Positions 1 to 7,851 are shown, counted from the first letter of the stretch. The stretch: 11,287 nucleotides of DNA from JAVBQJ01 sp031549115 (GCA_031549115.1 JAVBQJ010000155.1:1-11287); one strand, 5' to 3'. Program-made: numbers and translations. Notes: generated from the letters alone by a model not told the origin.

Positions 1-1155
1 ACAATTTTGCGGAAGAGTGACTTCGAGCAGCGGATCGCCGCGGCGCAGGAGCTGGTGCGTCAGGCCGGATTGGATGCGGTATTGGTGTTTTCAACCGAGT
101 CGGAACCGGCGGGAGTGCGTTATTTTTCGGATTACTGGCCGAGCTTCGAGACCGCCGGCGTGTTGATTCCGGCGCGGGGCGAGGCGGCGCTGGTGATCGG
201 CCCCGAAAGCCTGACCTACGCGTCCAGCCGCTCCAAACTGGCGAAGGTCATTCAGGTGATGGACTTCCGCGAGTCCAGCCAACCGGACTACCCGGGGAGC
301 AAACATCCGGGCTGGGACGAGATTTTTCAGCGTTTCGGCATCCGCAAACTCGGCATTGCCGGATGGCACATGTTCCCGTACACGATCATGCTGAACGTCA
401 TCGCCGCGCTCGGTTCGGTCGACGCGGTGACGCCGGCGGATGAACTGGTGCGGAAGCTGGTGATACGCAAGTCGGCCGCCGAAATGGCGTGTCTGCGCCG
501 CGCCGCGAAGATTTCCGAAATCGGCTTCAAGGCGGTGCTGGAGGCGATCCGGCCCGGCATGACCGAGGCGGAATTGTGCGGCATTGCGACGCAGGCGATG
601 CTCGGCGCCGGCGCCGAAGCCACCGGTTATCCGATGTGGTGCTGCAGCGGACCGAATTCCAACCAGGCGATCAGCCGTCCGACGCTGCGGCCGGTGCAAA
701 CCGGCGAAATCATTCACTTCAGCATCGGCGCCAAGGTCGAAGGCTACAGCGCCAGCATCGGCCGGCCGGTGGTGTTGGGCAAGTGCCCGGCGCCGGTACG
801 CGAATTTCTCCAGGTGGGACTCGATGCCGCTAATTTGACTTTCGAAGTGATGCGGGCGGGGCGGAATGCCGGCGAGGTGGCGCGGGAAATCCACGACTTC
901 GTCCGCGCCCGCGGCTATGGCGACGCGATTCTCTACGGCCCGGCGCACGGCTGCGGCCAGATGGAGTGCGAATATCCGTTCCTGGAAAGCTCGTCGACCT
1001 ATGTGTTGGAGCCGGGGATGACCTTCATGCAGGATATGTTTCTGCAGCGCGGCGGGATGGGCTTTCGCTGGGAGGACGGGTTGATCGTCCGGGAGGAGGG
1101 GGCGGCGGAACAGCTTTCCGACTACGGCCGGCAATTGAATATTCTCGAGGTCTGA
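1..1155 (+). CDS. M24 (creatinase/prolidase-fold) family protein with degenerate metal site; 5' end at or beyond window edge
   Basis: The protein has the two-domain M24 layout. Residues 1 to about 150 form a creatinase N-terminal domain and about 155-382 form the pita-bread domain (numbered from the TTG at 7). The C-terminal signatures are clear: PAHG with H314, ECEYP near 321, LEPGM at 334-338, and WEDG with E356. The family is usually Xaa-Pro dipeptidases, aminopeptidases or creatinase. Active metallopeptidases have two Asp in a D-x-G...GY-x-D-x-TR pattern; here the stretch reads HFSIGAKVEGYSASIGR, with Ser at 239 and 250. The other late acidic ligand position reads MQDM. This resembles metal-free creatinase-type members more than peptidases, so the substrate is unknown. 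The frame is open to base 1, and an ATG may lie just outside; TTG at 7 is the only visible start nearby. The gene is followed after one base by an amidohydrolase, indicating an operon. Confidence 0.85.
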   Translation, partial: TILRKSDFEQRIAAAQELVRQAGLDAVLVFSTESEPAGVRYFSDYWPSFETAGVLIPARGEAALVIGPESLTYASSRSKLAKVIQVMDFRESSQPDYPGSKHPGWDEIFQRFGIRKLGIAGWHMFPYTIMLNVIAALGSVDAVTPADELVRKLVIRKSAAEMACLRRAAKISEIGFKAVLEAIRPGMTEAELCGIATQAMLGAGAEATGYPMWCCSGPNSNQAISRPTLRPVQTGEIIHFSIGAKVEGYSASIGRPVVLGKCPAPVREFLQVGLDAANLTFEVMRAGRNAGEVAREIHDFVRARGYGDAILYGPAHGCGQMECEYPFLESSSTYVLEPGMTFMQDMFLQRGGMGFRWEDGLIVREEGAAEQLSDYGRQLNILEV

Positions 1156-1156
1156 T

Positions 1157-1951
1157 ATGATCATCGACATGCATGGACATCTGGGCAGCATCAATCTGGC
1201 GCCGTTCTGGCAGGCGGACGCGCCGACGCTGGAGCGTTACGCCGTGGAGGCCGGGGTGGATTGTCTGTGCGTCTCCTCATCGCGGGCGTTGATGTACGAC
1301 GTCGCCGAGGGCAACCGGGAGCTGGACGCGGCATTGCGGCGGACGACGCGTCTCTTTGGTTACGTGGTGGCGTCGCCGAATCTTCAGCCGGGGATGGAGG
1401 ATCTGGCGTTGGCGGAGGACAATCCGAAGTTCCGCGGCGTCAAACTGCATCCGGATTATCACGGCTACCGGCTCGACGCGCCATCGAACCGGCGCTTCGC
1501 CGACCGTGTCGCCGCGCGGACGAAGCTGTTGCTGTTTCATGTTTCATGCATGCCGGGGACGGGATTTTCTCCGGCGGCGACGGTGGCGGCGATTGCGCGG
1601 GAGCATCCGGAGGTGAATGTGATCCTCGCCCATATGGGCGGAGTGTTCCAGAACGGCAATTATCCGTATTATCCGAATCTGGACACGATCGAGGAGATTG
1701 CGGCGGCGGGAATGCCGGACAATCTGTACTTCGACACCGCGCATTACCTGATGTATGTGTACTCCGGTGTGATGGCGCGGATGGTGGAATTGGCGGGAGC
1801 GCGGCACATCGTCTTCGGAACCGATGTGCCGCTGCAGGGGCCGATGCAGATGCGCTTCGCCCGTGAAACCGTCGAGGCGCTGGCGATTGCGCCGGAGGAA
1901 AAGGAATTGATCCTCTCCGGCAACGCCCGGCGCCTGCTGCGGCTCGATTGA
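1157..1951 (+). CDS. Amidohydrolase family (PF04909/TatD-like TIM-barrel) metal-dependent hydrolase
   Basis: This 264-residue protein has the ordered metal-ligand motifs of the amidohydrolase superfamily. They are an N-terminal HxH (DMHGH, H6 and H8), GVKLHPD with K96 and H98 on a middle strand, H128 in LLLFHVS, H159 in ILAHMGG, and the strand-8 Asp D223 in FGTDVP. The end, SGNARRLLRLD, is the usual C-terminal helix of the family. No signal peptide is present, so it is cytoplasmic. The start is ATG at 1157, one base after the upstream TGA, with a GAGG Shine-Dalgarno at 1147-1150 inside the upstream gene, so the two are probably translationally coupled. Family members hydrolyse or decarboxylate small cyclic or amide substrates; the exact substrate cannot be inferred. 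Pairing with a creatinase-fold protein hints at C-N bond hydrolysis of a small metabolite, which is only an inference. Confidence 0.88.
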   Translation: MIIDMHGHLGSINLAPFWQADAPTLERYAVEAGVDCLCVSSSRALMYDVAEGNRELDAALRRTTRLFGYVVASPNLQPGMEDLALAEDNPKFRGVKLHPDYHGYRLDAPSNRRFADRVAARTKLLLFHVSCMPGTGFSPAATVAAIAREHPEVNVILAHMGGVFQNGNYPYYPNLDTIEEIAAAGMPDNLYFDTAHYLMYVYSGVMARMVELAGARHIVFGTDVPLQGPMQMRFARETVEALAIAPEEKELILSGNARRLLRLD

Positions 1952-1952
1952 A

Positions 1953-3062
1953 TCAGAACCGGATTTTCAGCGAGTAGGTTTTGCAGCCGTAGTCGCCGTC
2001 TTCCCGGCACCAGCACCAGGCGAGATAATCGTCGCCGCCGAGGTGGATGATGTTGGGTTGGCCGAACTTCAGGTTGGCGAATTGCCGTTGGATCGAGCCG
2101 TCGGCATTTTTCAGCGTCTCCTGCCGCCACAACGGCCGGCAGTCGAGCACCCGGAAGCCGTTGCCGCCGATGTCGGCGAGGCGCAGGAACAAACCGATGT
2201 CGTCGCCGGAACGGTGGGCGTGAATGCTCAGAATCCGGTTGCTTCCGAGGTAAATCAGGCTGGATGCCTGCCCCATCACGCCGGTCGCCACCGGCGGATT
2301 CCAGGTGATGCCGCCATCGTCCGAGGTCACCAGATAGTTGTTCAAGTGTTGCTCTTGGCGCAAATCGAAAGCCCACAGCATCAATGCCAGATGGCCCGGT
2401 TCGGTTTCCACGAGGCGCGTCTCCCACGCGGTGACGCCAGGCATGTCGAAGTAGGTGCCGCCCTTTTGCCAGCTTTTGCCGCCGTCGGTGCTGCGAAAAC
2501 AATACCCCTGCTGCGCCTCCGGATTGACCGAAAACACCGGAGCGGCGAACACCAGGGCGCCGTCGGCCATCTGTACCGCGGGCCCGGAGATTTCCATCCC
2601 GGCGAGACCGGAGTCGATGACCTCGGGGCGCGACCAGGTGGCGCCGGCGTCGGTGCTGCGGATCAGCACGTTTTTCGATAACGGGAACTCATGGGAGTCG
2701 GCGATATAGTCGGACAGGCTCTTTTCCGGATCGTCGCGGAAGAAACCGTAGCCGACTGAAATCAGCGACCCGTCCGCCAGCAGCGTCGGTTTGTAGCAAT
2801 CGGAGAAATCCGGCGTCAGCTGCCGCTCCGGCGTTTTGAACAGCGGTCCTTCGAATTCCCAGCTTTTGCCGTTGTCGCGGCTGCGCGCCTGGTACGGGCG
2901 GCAGTTGGCGGCTTCGAAGGCTTCGCCGATGACGAAATGCGCCAGCAATTCCCCATCGGGCAATCGGACGACGCCGGGGAACATGGCCTGGCGGCTGCGC
3001 GCGGCCGGATTGGGGTTGCGGTAAATGTACGATTCCTGTACGACTTCCATGCTCTGAAACAT
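1953..3062 (-). CDS. BNR-repeat sialidase-fold (six-bladed propeller) glycosidase-like protein
   Basis: The 369-residue protein carries four Asp-box motifs (S-x-D-x-G-x-x-W type): SRDNGKSW at 61-68, STDAGATW at 136-143, STDGGKSW at 191-198 and SDDGGITW at 247-254. They are spaced as in a six-bladed beta-propeller of the exo-alpha-sialidase/BNR_2 group. The N-terminal segment FPGVVRLPDGELLAHF matches the family's lpdG-lla strand but lacks the classical RIP arginine motif, so true sialidase activity is uncertain. No signal peptide is visible, which places it in the cytoplasm. ATG at 3062 is preceded by an AGAGGAAA Shine-Dalgarno (complement of 3065-3072). It is the last gene of a four-gene minus-strand operon, 19 bases after the TIM-barrel gene. 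Its stop lies one base from the stop of the convergent amidohydrolase gene, with no terminator between. Confidence 0.85.
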   Translation of the reverse strand: MFQSMEVVQESYIYRNPNPAARSRQAMFPGVVRLPDGELLAHFVIGEAFEAANCRPYQARSRDNGKSWEFEGPLFKTPERQLTPDFSDCYKPTLLADGSLISVGYGFFRDDPEKSLSDYIADSHEFPLSKNVLIRSTDAGATWSRPEVIDSGLAGMEISGPAVQMADGALVFAAPVFSVNPEAQQGYCFRSTDGGKSWQKGGTYFDMPGVTAWETRLVETEPGHLALMLWAFDLRQEQHLNNYLVTSDDGGITWNPPVATGVMGQASSLIYLGSNRILSIHAHRSGDDIGLFLRLADIGGNGFRVLDCRPLWRQETLKNADGSIQRQFANLKFGQPNIIHLGGDDYLAWCWCREDGDYGCKTYSLKIRF

Positions 3063-3081
3063 CTTTTCCTCTTTCTTCTTT

Positions 3082-4680
3082 TCAATAGGCCACGTGCGGC
3101 GGATAGTGATCCATATCGACGCCGTCGAGACTCTTCAATAAATGCGTCTGCATTTCCGGGGTATGAAGATTGTACCACTCCTGCGCCCGGCTGCCGTCGC
3201 GGTCGGTCAGCTGCCGGATGTTGTTCCAGCTGCGCCAACTGGCGGTGCCGTCCCACAGAAATACACCGGCCGCTCCCCGCGCCATCGCATTCCGGTAGTA
3301 GCCGACGAAGGCGTCGTCGAAGGTTGCGTCGCTCATTTTCGGCAGGAAGCCGCACGCGGTTTCGGCGCATGCCTGCCGGAAATAATCCAGATCGATGTTG
3401 GCGAGGCGCTCTTCGTGGCTGCGCACTTGCAGCGAGCCATCCACCAGAAACAAATCCGCCAGTCCGGCGCGGGCGAGGGCGGCCGGATTCAGACCGTGTT
3501 CGCGGTTCACCGCTTCGGTGGCGGGCACGGTCAGCGACAGCTCCAACCGGCGGCCGCGGGCGGCGCCGGTTTGGTCCAGCAGAGCGCGGACCCGGCGCAG
3601 CCAGCCGGTCATCAGCTTTTCCCGGAACGGCAGGACGCGCGGATCGTCGGCGCGCACCGGCCGGGCGCCGTATTCGCGCTCAAACGGCGCCATGAACGCC
3701 TCCTCGAACAGCATCGCCGGCAATGCCCGGATCCAGATCAGGTTCAAACCGTCGATGTCGTATTGCAGCGCCTCGCGGTAGAAGGCCAGAAAATGCTCCT
3801 GTACCGGCGGCGCCGCATAACTGAGCCGGGCGACGGTGCCGCCGTCGAGATGGCGACAGCGCAGTTCCGGGTGATCAATGTAAAAGCGCGAAACCATCGC
3901 CGGCCACCCCGGCATATACATGCAGCCGGTCCGGAACGAAACATGGAATTCCATCCCGAGCTTGTGGACGAAATCGGCGAGTCTGCCGACCAGGTCCGGG
4001 TATTGGCGGCGCAGATCGCCGAGGCGGATCACGCAGTCGCGGTCGTATTCGCGGTTGTAATATTCGGTTTCGGAATACTCCGGCACGGTGGCGACCGCGC
4101 TGGCGACCTGGGCGACATCGCCGTGGCCGACGCAGAAGAAAATCTTTTTGACCGGGCTGTCGGCGAACGGCATGAAGGTTTCGTAAAGCTCCTCGAGCGA
4201 CCGGTACGGCGCATAGCCGTCGTTGGTGGTGACCATGGTGCGCAAGGGCGCCGGCTGTTCTGCGGCGATGCACTCCAGCCGGACCCACGCCAGCCCGGAT
4301 TCCATTCCGGGGGCGTTGGCGACCACCAGCGTGTCGTGATCGAGATCGGCGCTTTTCCAGTAGTTTTCGCTCATCTCCCACCACCAGTTGACGCCCCAGC
4401 CGATAATCCGGCCGAAAGCCGGATCGCGTTCGAGCTTCGCCCGGATCCCCATGGTCACCTGCTGCGAGCCGGGGACGCTGGCGGCGAGGCCGAGGTGGAT
4501 CCGGTAGCGCCCCTTGACCGGCAGTGGAATACGCAGCTCCGGCAGTATCCGGGTGGCGGGAGCGTAAACCATCGTCCCCTGGATGCCGTCCATGGTTTCA
4601 TATTCCAGAGGCACCCAGCCGTGCGTTGCCGCTTGCGCCGTTCCGGCGATATCGCTGAGAATCACATTGCAATCCGACAT
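3082..4680 (-). CDS. Predicted TIM-barrel glycoside-hydrolase-like protein, unknown substrate
   Basis: This 532-residue protein is not a family I can name with certainty. Residues 1 to about 145 look like a beta-sandwich: hydrophobic strands plus aromatic clusters such as GWGVNWWWEM near 94-103. About 175-500 looks like a (beta/alpha)8 barrel, with KKIFFCVGHGD at 178-188, MEFHVSFRTG at 243-252, YDIDGLNLIWIR at 307-318, LELSLTVPA at 379-387 and AAGVFLWDG at 470-478. The layout recalls the GHL10-type glycosidase-like barrels, and the acidic residues near D308/D310 and D477 are candidate catalytic positions. There is no signal peptide. I chose ATG at 4680, not the longer frame reaching 4791, because the latter would overlap the upstream gene by about 90 bases. 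ATG 4680 leaves 19 bases after that gene's stop and has a GGGAG motif 11 bases upstream. Confidence 0.8.
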   Translation of the reverse strand: MSDCNVILSDIAGTAQAATHGWVPLEYETMDGIQGTMVYAPATRILPELRIPLPVKGRYRIHLGLAASVPGSQQVTMGIRAKLERDPAFGRIIGWGVNWWWEMSENYWKSADLDHDTLVVANAPGMESGLAWVRLECIAAEQPAPLRTMVTTNDGYAPYRSLEELYETFMPFADSPVKKIFFCVGHGDVAQVASAVATVPEYSETEYYNREYDRDCVIRLGDLRRQYPDLVGRLADFVHKLGMEFHVSFRTGCMYMPGWPAMVSRFYIDHPELRCRHLDGGTVARLSYAAPPVQEHFLAFYREALQYDIDGLNLIWIRALPAMLFEEAFMAPFEREYGARPVRADDPRVLPFREKLMTGWLRRVRALLDQTGAARGRRLELSLTVPATEAVNREHGLNPAALARAGLADLFLVDGSLQVRSHEERLANIDLDYFRQACAETACGFLPKMSDATFDDAFVGYYRNAMARGAAGVFLWDGTASWRSWNNIRQLTDRDGSRAQEWYNLHTPEMQTHLLKSLDGVDMDHYPPHVAY

Positions 4681-4699
4681 GTTGAAAAAAACTCCCGGG

Positions 4700-6973
4700 T
4701 TATTGTTGTACGAGAACAATTCGTTCGATGCACACGGTGGACGCCTCTTCCGGAGAACCTGCGGGGTAGCCGGGGCCGGTGAATTTGACACTGGCCCACA
4801 GATCGTATTCGGTTTCGCCGCCGGAAAGGGTCGCCACCGCGTCCAGCGGAAATTGCACGGTCCAGTCGCTCAGAAAATAAACATAGGCTCCCATCTGCGG
4901 CCGGACCCGGGCGACCCGATACCAGTGGTAGCCGGGGCCGGTGACTTCGGCGGCGGCAATGCTCCTGCCGCCGACGGTAGTCAGCTTCGACGGCACATAC
5001 ATCGCGCATTGCAGCGGCAATTCGTTGCCGCGCGTCACTTCGAGGACATAACCGGCTTCGGAATCCGGGTCGATCACCGGCCGGATTTCGGCTTGGCTCC
5101 AGATTTTGGCGTCGCTGAAGTCCAACGCGATGTACTTCTGACCGGCGAAGAATTCCGGTTCCCGCTTCGGCGCATATTCGAGTTTGCTGAAGCGGTCGTA
5201 GAAGTTGAGCGCGTTGACCCGGTAGCGCTCTTTTTTGTCCGGGTCCACACCGGCTTCGATGTCCGCGAGCCAGGTATCCCGCGCCCGTGTCGCGATTTGG
5301 TCGCGATCCAACGGAAACTCCTCCGGCAGGCCGCCACGCCCGACGAATTCGTCGATCAGCCGCTGGCGGTTGACGGCGCAAGCCAGATCCAGATTCAGCC
5401 GCGCCCGGCGCACCCGGTGCTGCAGTACCGGATCGTTTGCCACTGCCGCCTCCGCCTGGTCGAACAGCGCCTGCGCCGCCACGGCGGTATCGAGGTCGAC
5501 GTGATAAAACTGGTTGATGTTGGCGAACCAGTCGATGTAGGTTCCGTGCCGCTCCACCGAATCGCGCAGAAGCTCGCGGTAGTGATGGATGAACGGCGCG
5601 GCGGCGCCGTAATAACCGGTATAAAAATCCTCCAGCAGGGCATCGAAATCCGCATCCGGGTTTTCCATCAGTTTGGCTTCCAGCCAGACGTTCAGGGTGT
5701 GCATATCGGCGCTTTCGAAGCCTTCGTGCTCGAAAAACAGGAACTCGACGCCGGTGTCTTGGTAGGTGCGCATGTTGTCCGCCAGCGTGTACTCATGCGG
5801 GAACGGCCCCATCGGAATGCTGTAGGTGATGCTGTAGTCCCAGATGGCCAGGTGGTTGGAGAGTTCCGCCCATTTTTTCAAGAGCTCGACGAAATGGCGG
5901 TTTTCCGGCGCCTGGAACGAACGCGCCTGGTTGGTGCCGGTGTCGCACAGTTGGATGATCAGATTTTCCCGGGGACGCAGGGTGCGCGGCGCCGGTTCGG
6001 TATGGTAATACGCCAGCGTATGCAACAGCTTGTCCGGGTATTTCTCCGTCAGGCGGGCGGCGACGAAGTTCAGGCACTCCAACAGGGGACCGGCTTCGGA
6101 GCCTTCGCGCCGCACCACGGCGGCGCAGCGCTCGCATTCGCACGGGTTGCGGCAGTCGTTGGCGGAAATATCGTAGACGATCGGCGGCACGATACCGTCG
6201 GCGGCCGCCTGTTCGGTATCTTGGCGGATGAATTCGAGCAGCCGCTCCGCCATCGCCTGCTGCAATTCCGGGTTGGTCAGGCATAACTGCGAATTGGCGC
6301 CGGGGATGCGTTGGCCGTTCCGAAGCGCATAATAATCCGGGTGTTCGGCGAAGTATTCCGCCTCGGGGAAGTAATGGTCGAAGGTATGGACGAAATAGGG
6401 GCTGCCGAAGCGGAACGCACCGCCGAATTCCGGGCGGATGGTCTGGTCGCCGTCACGGTTGAGGCGGCTGCGGGCGGCGAAACGGCCGCCGTCCGGGATG
6501 TAATTGTTGTGGCTCCGGTAGATATCGCGTTTGCGGAAAAACGGCTTGCCGGAGGCATTCAGCTCCGGCAATTGCAATGACTCATGCCGCGGTACCGATT
6601 CCTCCAACTGGTTCCACCAGCGGACGCCGACGATGTCCTCGAGGAAGTGGTAGATCGCGTACAAGGTACCGCGCTGGCCGCCGCCGGCGAGCACGACATC
6701 GGAGCCGGAGCTGCGGATCACCCACGCCTCCTCCGGCATGGCGGTGACGTCGACACCCGATTGCCGGGCGGCGGCGGAGTCGCCGAGATGGAAGACCGCT
6801 TCCCCGCCTGCGGCGGTCCGGACGCCGTCCGGCGCGGCGAGTTCGAGGTAATGCCGCAGCTCTGCCGCGGCGTTCCGTTCCGCCGCGGTCGGTTGCTCCG
6901 GAAGCACGATTTCCCAGGCGCCGGCAAACCGGCCAAGGCTCAGCAGCAGTAAAAGTACGGTAAACTTACGCAT
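4700..6973 (-). CDS. Secreted DUF4838 (GH20/GH67-like fold) protein, probable carbohydrate-active enzyme
   Basis: This 757-residue protein begins with a signal peptide (MRKFTVLLLLLSLGRFAGAW, cleavage near 19-20), so it is exported. Residues about 21-135 resemble the small alpha/beta domain that precedes GH20/GH67-type barrels (AAAELRHYLEL; GTLYAIYHFLEDIVGVRWW at 102-120). The DUF4838-like barrel spans about 145-470. It includes the Cys cluster C274, C278, C280, C283 (DCRNPCECERC), LHTLAYYHTEPAP at 317-329, LAIWDYSI at 375-382 and VEFLFFEHEGF at 409-419. A helical segment (about 425-600) and a C-terminal beta-sandwich (about 612-757, perhaps carbohydrate-binding) follow. ATG at 6973 has an AAGGA site 5 bases upstream and lies 8 bases after the pseudopilin stop. 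DUF4838 members lack a firmly assigned reaction; association with glycan breakdown is inferred from fold and neighbours. Confidence 0.88.
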   Translation of the reverse strand: MRKFTVLLLLLSLGRFAGAWEIVLPEQPTAAERNAAAELRHYLELAAPDGVRTAAGGEAVFHLGDSAAARQSGVDVTAMPEEAWVIRSSGSDVVLAGGGQRGTLYAIYHFLEDIVGVRWWNQLEESVPRHESLQLPELNASGKPFFRKRDIYRSHNNYIPDGGRFAARSRLNRDGDQTIRPEFGGAFRFGSPYFVHTFDHYFPEAEYFAEHPDYYALRNGQRIPGANSQLCLTNPELQQAMAERLLEFIRQDTEQAAADGIVPPIVYDISANDCRNPCECERCAAVVRREGSEAGPLLECLNFVAARLTEKYPDKLLHTLAYYHTEPAPRTLRPRENLIIQLCDTGTNQARSFQAPENRHFVELLKKWAELSNHLAIWDYSITYSIPMGPFPHEYTLADNMRTYQDTGVEFLFFEHEGFESADMHTLNVWLEAKLMENPDADFDALLEDFYTGYYGAAAPFIHHYRELLRDSVERHGTYIDWFANINQFYHVDLDTAVAAQALFDQAEAAVANDPVLQHRVRRARLNLDLACAVNRQRLIDEFVGRGGLPEEFPLDRDQIATRARDTWLADIEAGVDPDKKERYRVNALNFYDRFSKLEYAPKREPEFFAGQKYIALDFSDAKIWSQAEIRPVIDPDSEAGYVLEVTRGNELPLQCAMYVPSKLTTVGGRSIAAAEVTGPGYHWYRVARVRPQMGAYVYFLSDWTVQFPLDAVATLSGGETEYDLWASVKFTGPGYPAGSPEEASTVCIERIVLVQQ

Positions 6974-6981
6974 TTGTTTCC

Positions 6982-7734
6982 TTACTCATCCTGAAGGAGC
7001 GTCATGGTGCCGTTTTCGTCGTAAACATGAATCCACCTGCCGACCAGGTTGCCGGCATTGTAGGCATCCAATCCCCAATCGCTGTTGTTGAACGTATCGC
7101 GCAACGCATCGCCGTTGAGCGCGGCGACATGACCGTCCAGGAAACCGACATTGGCGCGCTTGTTGTGCACTATGCCGAATGTCCCGGCGCTGCTGCGCCA
7201 ATCCAGCCAGGCGTTGCTTTGCCCGGTGGAGCCGACACAGTCGGCGATCATGTAGTACGTCGTCGGTTTGGTCACCCGGGGGATGGAGAGGTAGGTGCAA
7301 TTGCCCTGCTGCGTTGTCGCCTGCCGGTCCTGGCCCTGCGACGCGTAATAATCGTAAAACATGCTCGGCTCGGCGTTGCGGCGGATGATCGGACAATACA
7401 CCAATGCGCTGTCCTTCGAGGTCGGCAGATACCCCAGGCACAGCATGCTTTGGGCCCAGTCCGCGACCCCGCTGCCCCACATCGAATCGCCGTAAATCTG
7501 TACCCAGCGGTAATCGGTGCCGTAATTGCTGCTGGCCAGCCGCAGCGACACCCAGTCCTGATGGTCCACACTGTAGAGGATGAATCCCTGTACGATCTGC
7601 TTCTGGTTGCTGACACACTTGATGCCTTGCGCCGCCGCCCGCGCCTTCGACAGCGCCGGAAGCAGCATGCTGGCCAGAATCGCGATGATCGCAATCACGA
7701 CCAGTAGCTCGATAAGAGTGAATTTCTCTTTCAT
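6982..7734 (-). CDS. Type II secretion/prepilin-like protein with H-x9-DG domain (DUF1559-like pseudopilin)
   Basis: This 250-residue protein has a type IV prepilin N-terminus: a short charged leader MKEK, then FTLIELLVVIAIIAIL with E9 at the mature position 5. One membrane-spanning helix (about 5-28) and ALSKARAAAQGIKCVSNQKQI follow. The residue before the processing site is Lys, not the usual Gly. H190 and D200-G201 form the H-x9-DG motif typical of prepilin-processing-associated proteins in Planctomycetota and Lentisphaerota, which occur there in large numbers. I chose ATG at 7734 because the prepilin leader starts there, an AAGGA site (complement of 7742-7746) is 7 bases upstream, and longer in-frame starts fall in or before the promoter. 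It is the first gene of the four-gene operon. Its role (surface display, secretion or substrate contact) is unknown. Confidence 0.92.
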   Translation of the reverse strand: MKEKFTLIELLVVIAIIAILASMLLPALSKARAAAQGIKCVSNQKQIVQGFILYSVDHQDWVSLRLASSNYGTDYRWVQIYGDSMWGSGVADWAQSMLCLGYLPTSKDSALVYCPIIRRNAEPSMFYDYYASQGQDRQATTQQGNCTYLSIPRVTKPTTYYMIADCVGSTGQSNAWLDWRSSAGTFGIVHNKRANVGFLDGHVAALNGDALRDTFNNSDWGLDAYNAGNLVGRWIHVYDENGTMTLLQDE

Positions 7735-7741
7735 TTTCCCG

Positions 7742-7746
7742 TCCTT
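7742..7746 (-). promoter_or_regulatory. Ribosome binding site that fixes the pseudopilin start
   Basis: The minus strand reads AAGGA followed by CGGGAAA and ATG. The 7-base spacing supports the ATG at 7734, which also gives the expected short prepilin leader. Confidence 0.7.
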
Positions 7747-7783
7747 TTGGCTGTGGTGTCCATTGATTCTTTGCTCTGGTATC

Positions 7784-7812
7784 ATTATAGTATAAAACAA
7801 ACAAAATGTCAA
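7784..7812 (-). promoter_or_regulatory. Consensus sigma-70-type promoter of the pseudopilin-sialidase operon
   Basis: On the minus strand, TTGACA (complement of 7807-7812) and TATAAT (complement of 7784-7789) are separated by exactly 17 bases. Both hexamers match the consensus fully. The predicted transcription start near 7777 would leave a leader of about 43 bases before the pseudopilin ATG at 7734. An operator palindrome ends 17 bases upstream of the -35 box. Confidence 0.85.
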
Positions 7813-7829
7813 GTGGAAAACAGGAAAAA

Positions 7830-7844
7830 ATCATATTATATGAT
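7830..7844. promoter_or_regulatory. Operator palindrome 1, ATCATAT-T-ATATGAT, between divergent promoters
   Basis: This is a perfect 15-bp inverted repeat around a central T. It lies 7 bases upstream of the -35 box of the regulator gene (7852) and 17 bases upstream of the -35 box of the opposite-strand operon (7812). The same palindrome, differing only in the central base, recurs at 9703-9717. It is inferred to be the binding site of the adjacent GntR-type regulator. Confidence 0.75.
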
Positions 7845-7851
7845 AAAATTA

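Noticed and set aside
91..1194. 367-codon minus-strand frame opposite the M24 gene
   Set aside because: It has a His/Arg-rich low-complexity composition and no family motif, and it lies opposite a clear M24-fold gene.
4681..4791. N-terminal extension of the TIM-barrel gene to 4791
   Set aside because: It would overlap the end of the DUF4838 gene by about 90 bases, while the ATG at 4680 gives the same 19-base spacing seen before the next gene.
3142..6286. Very long open frames on the plus strand (about 546 and 567 codons) opposite the TIM-barrel and DUF4838 genes
   Set aside because: They are antisense shadows caused by high GC. They show no recognisable motifs, are rich in Arg, Gln and Gly, and the minus-strand frames carry a signal peptide, domain signatures and good ribosome sites.
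7781..7795. Possible second operator overlapping the operon -10 box (ATCATTATAGTATAA)
   Set aside because: Only about half of the positions match the palindrome and it lacks dyad symmetry. The resemblance comes from the AT-rich -10 region.
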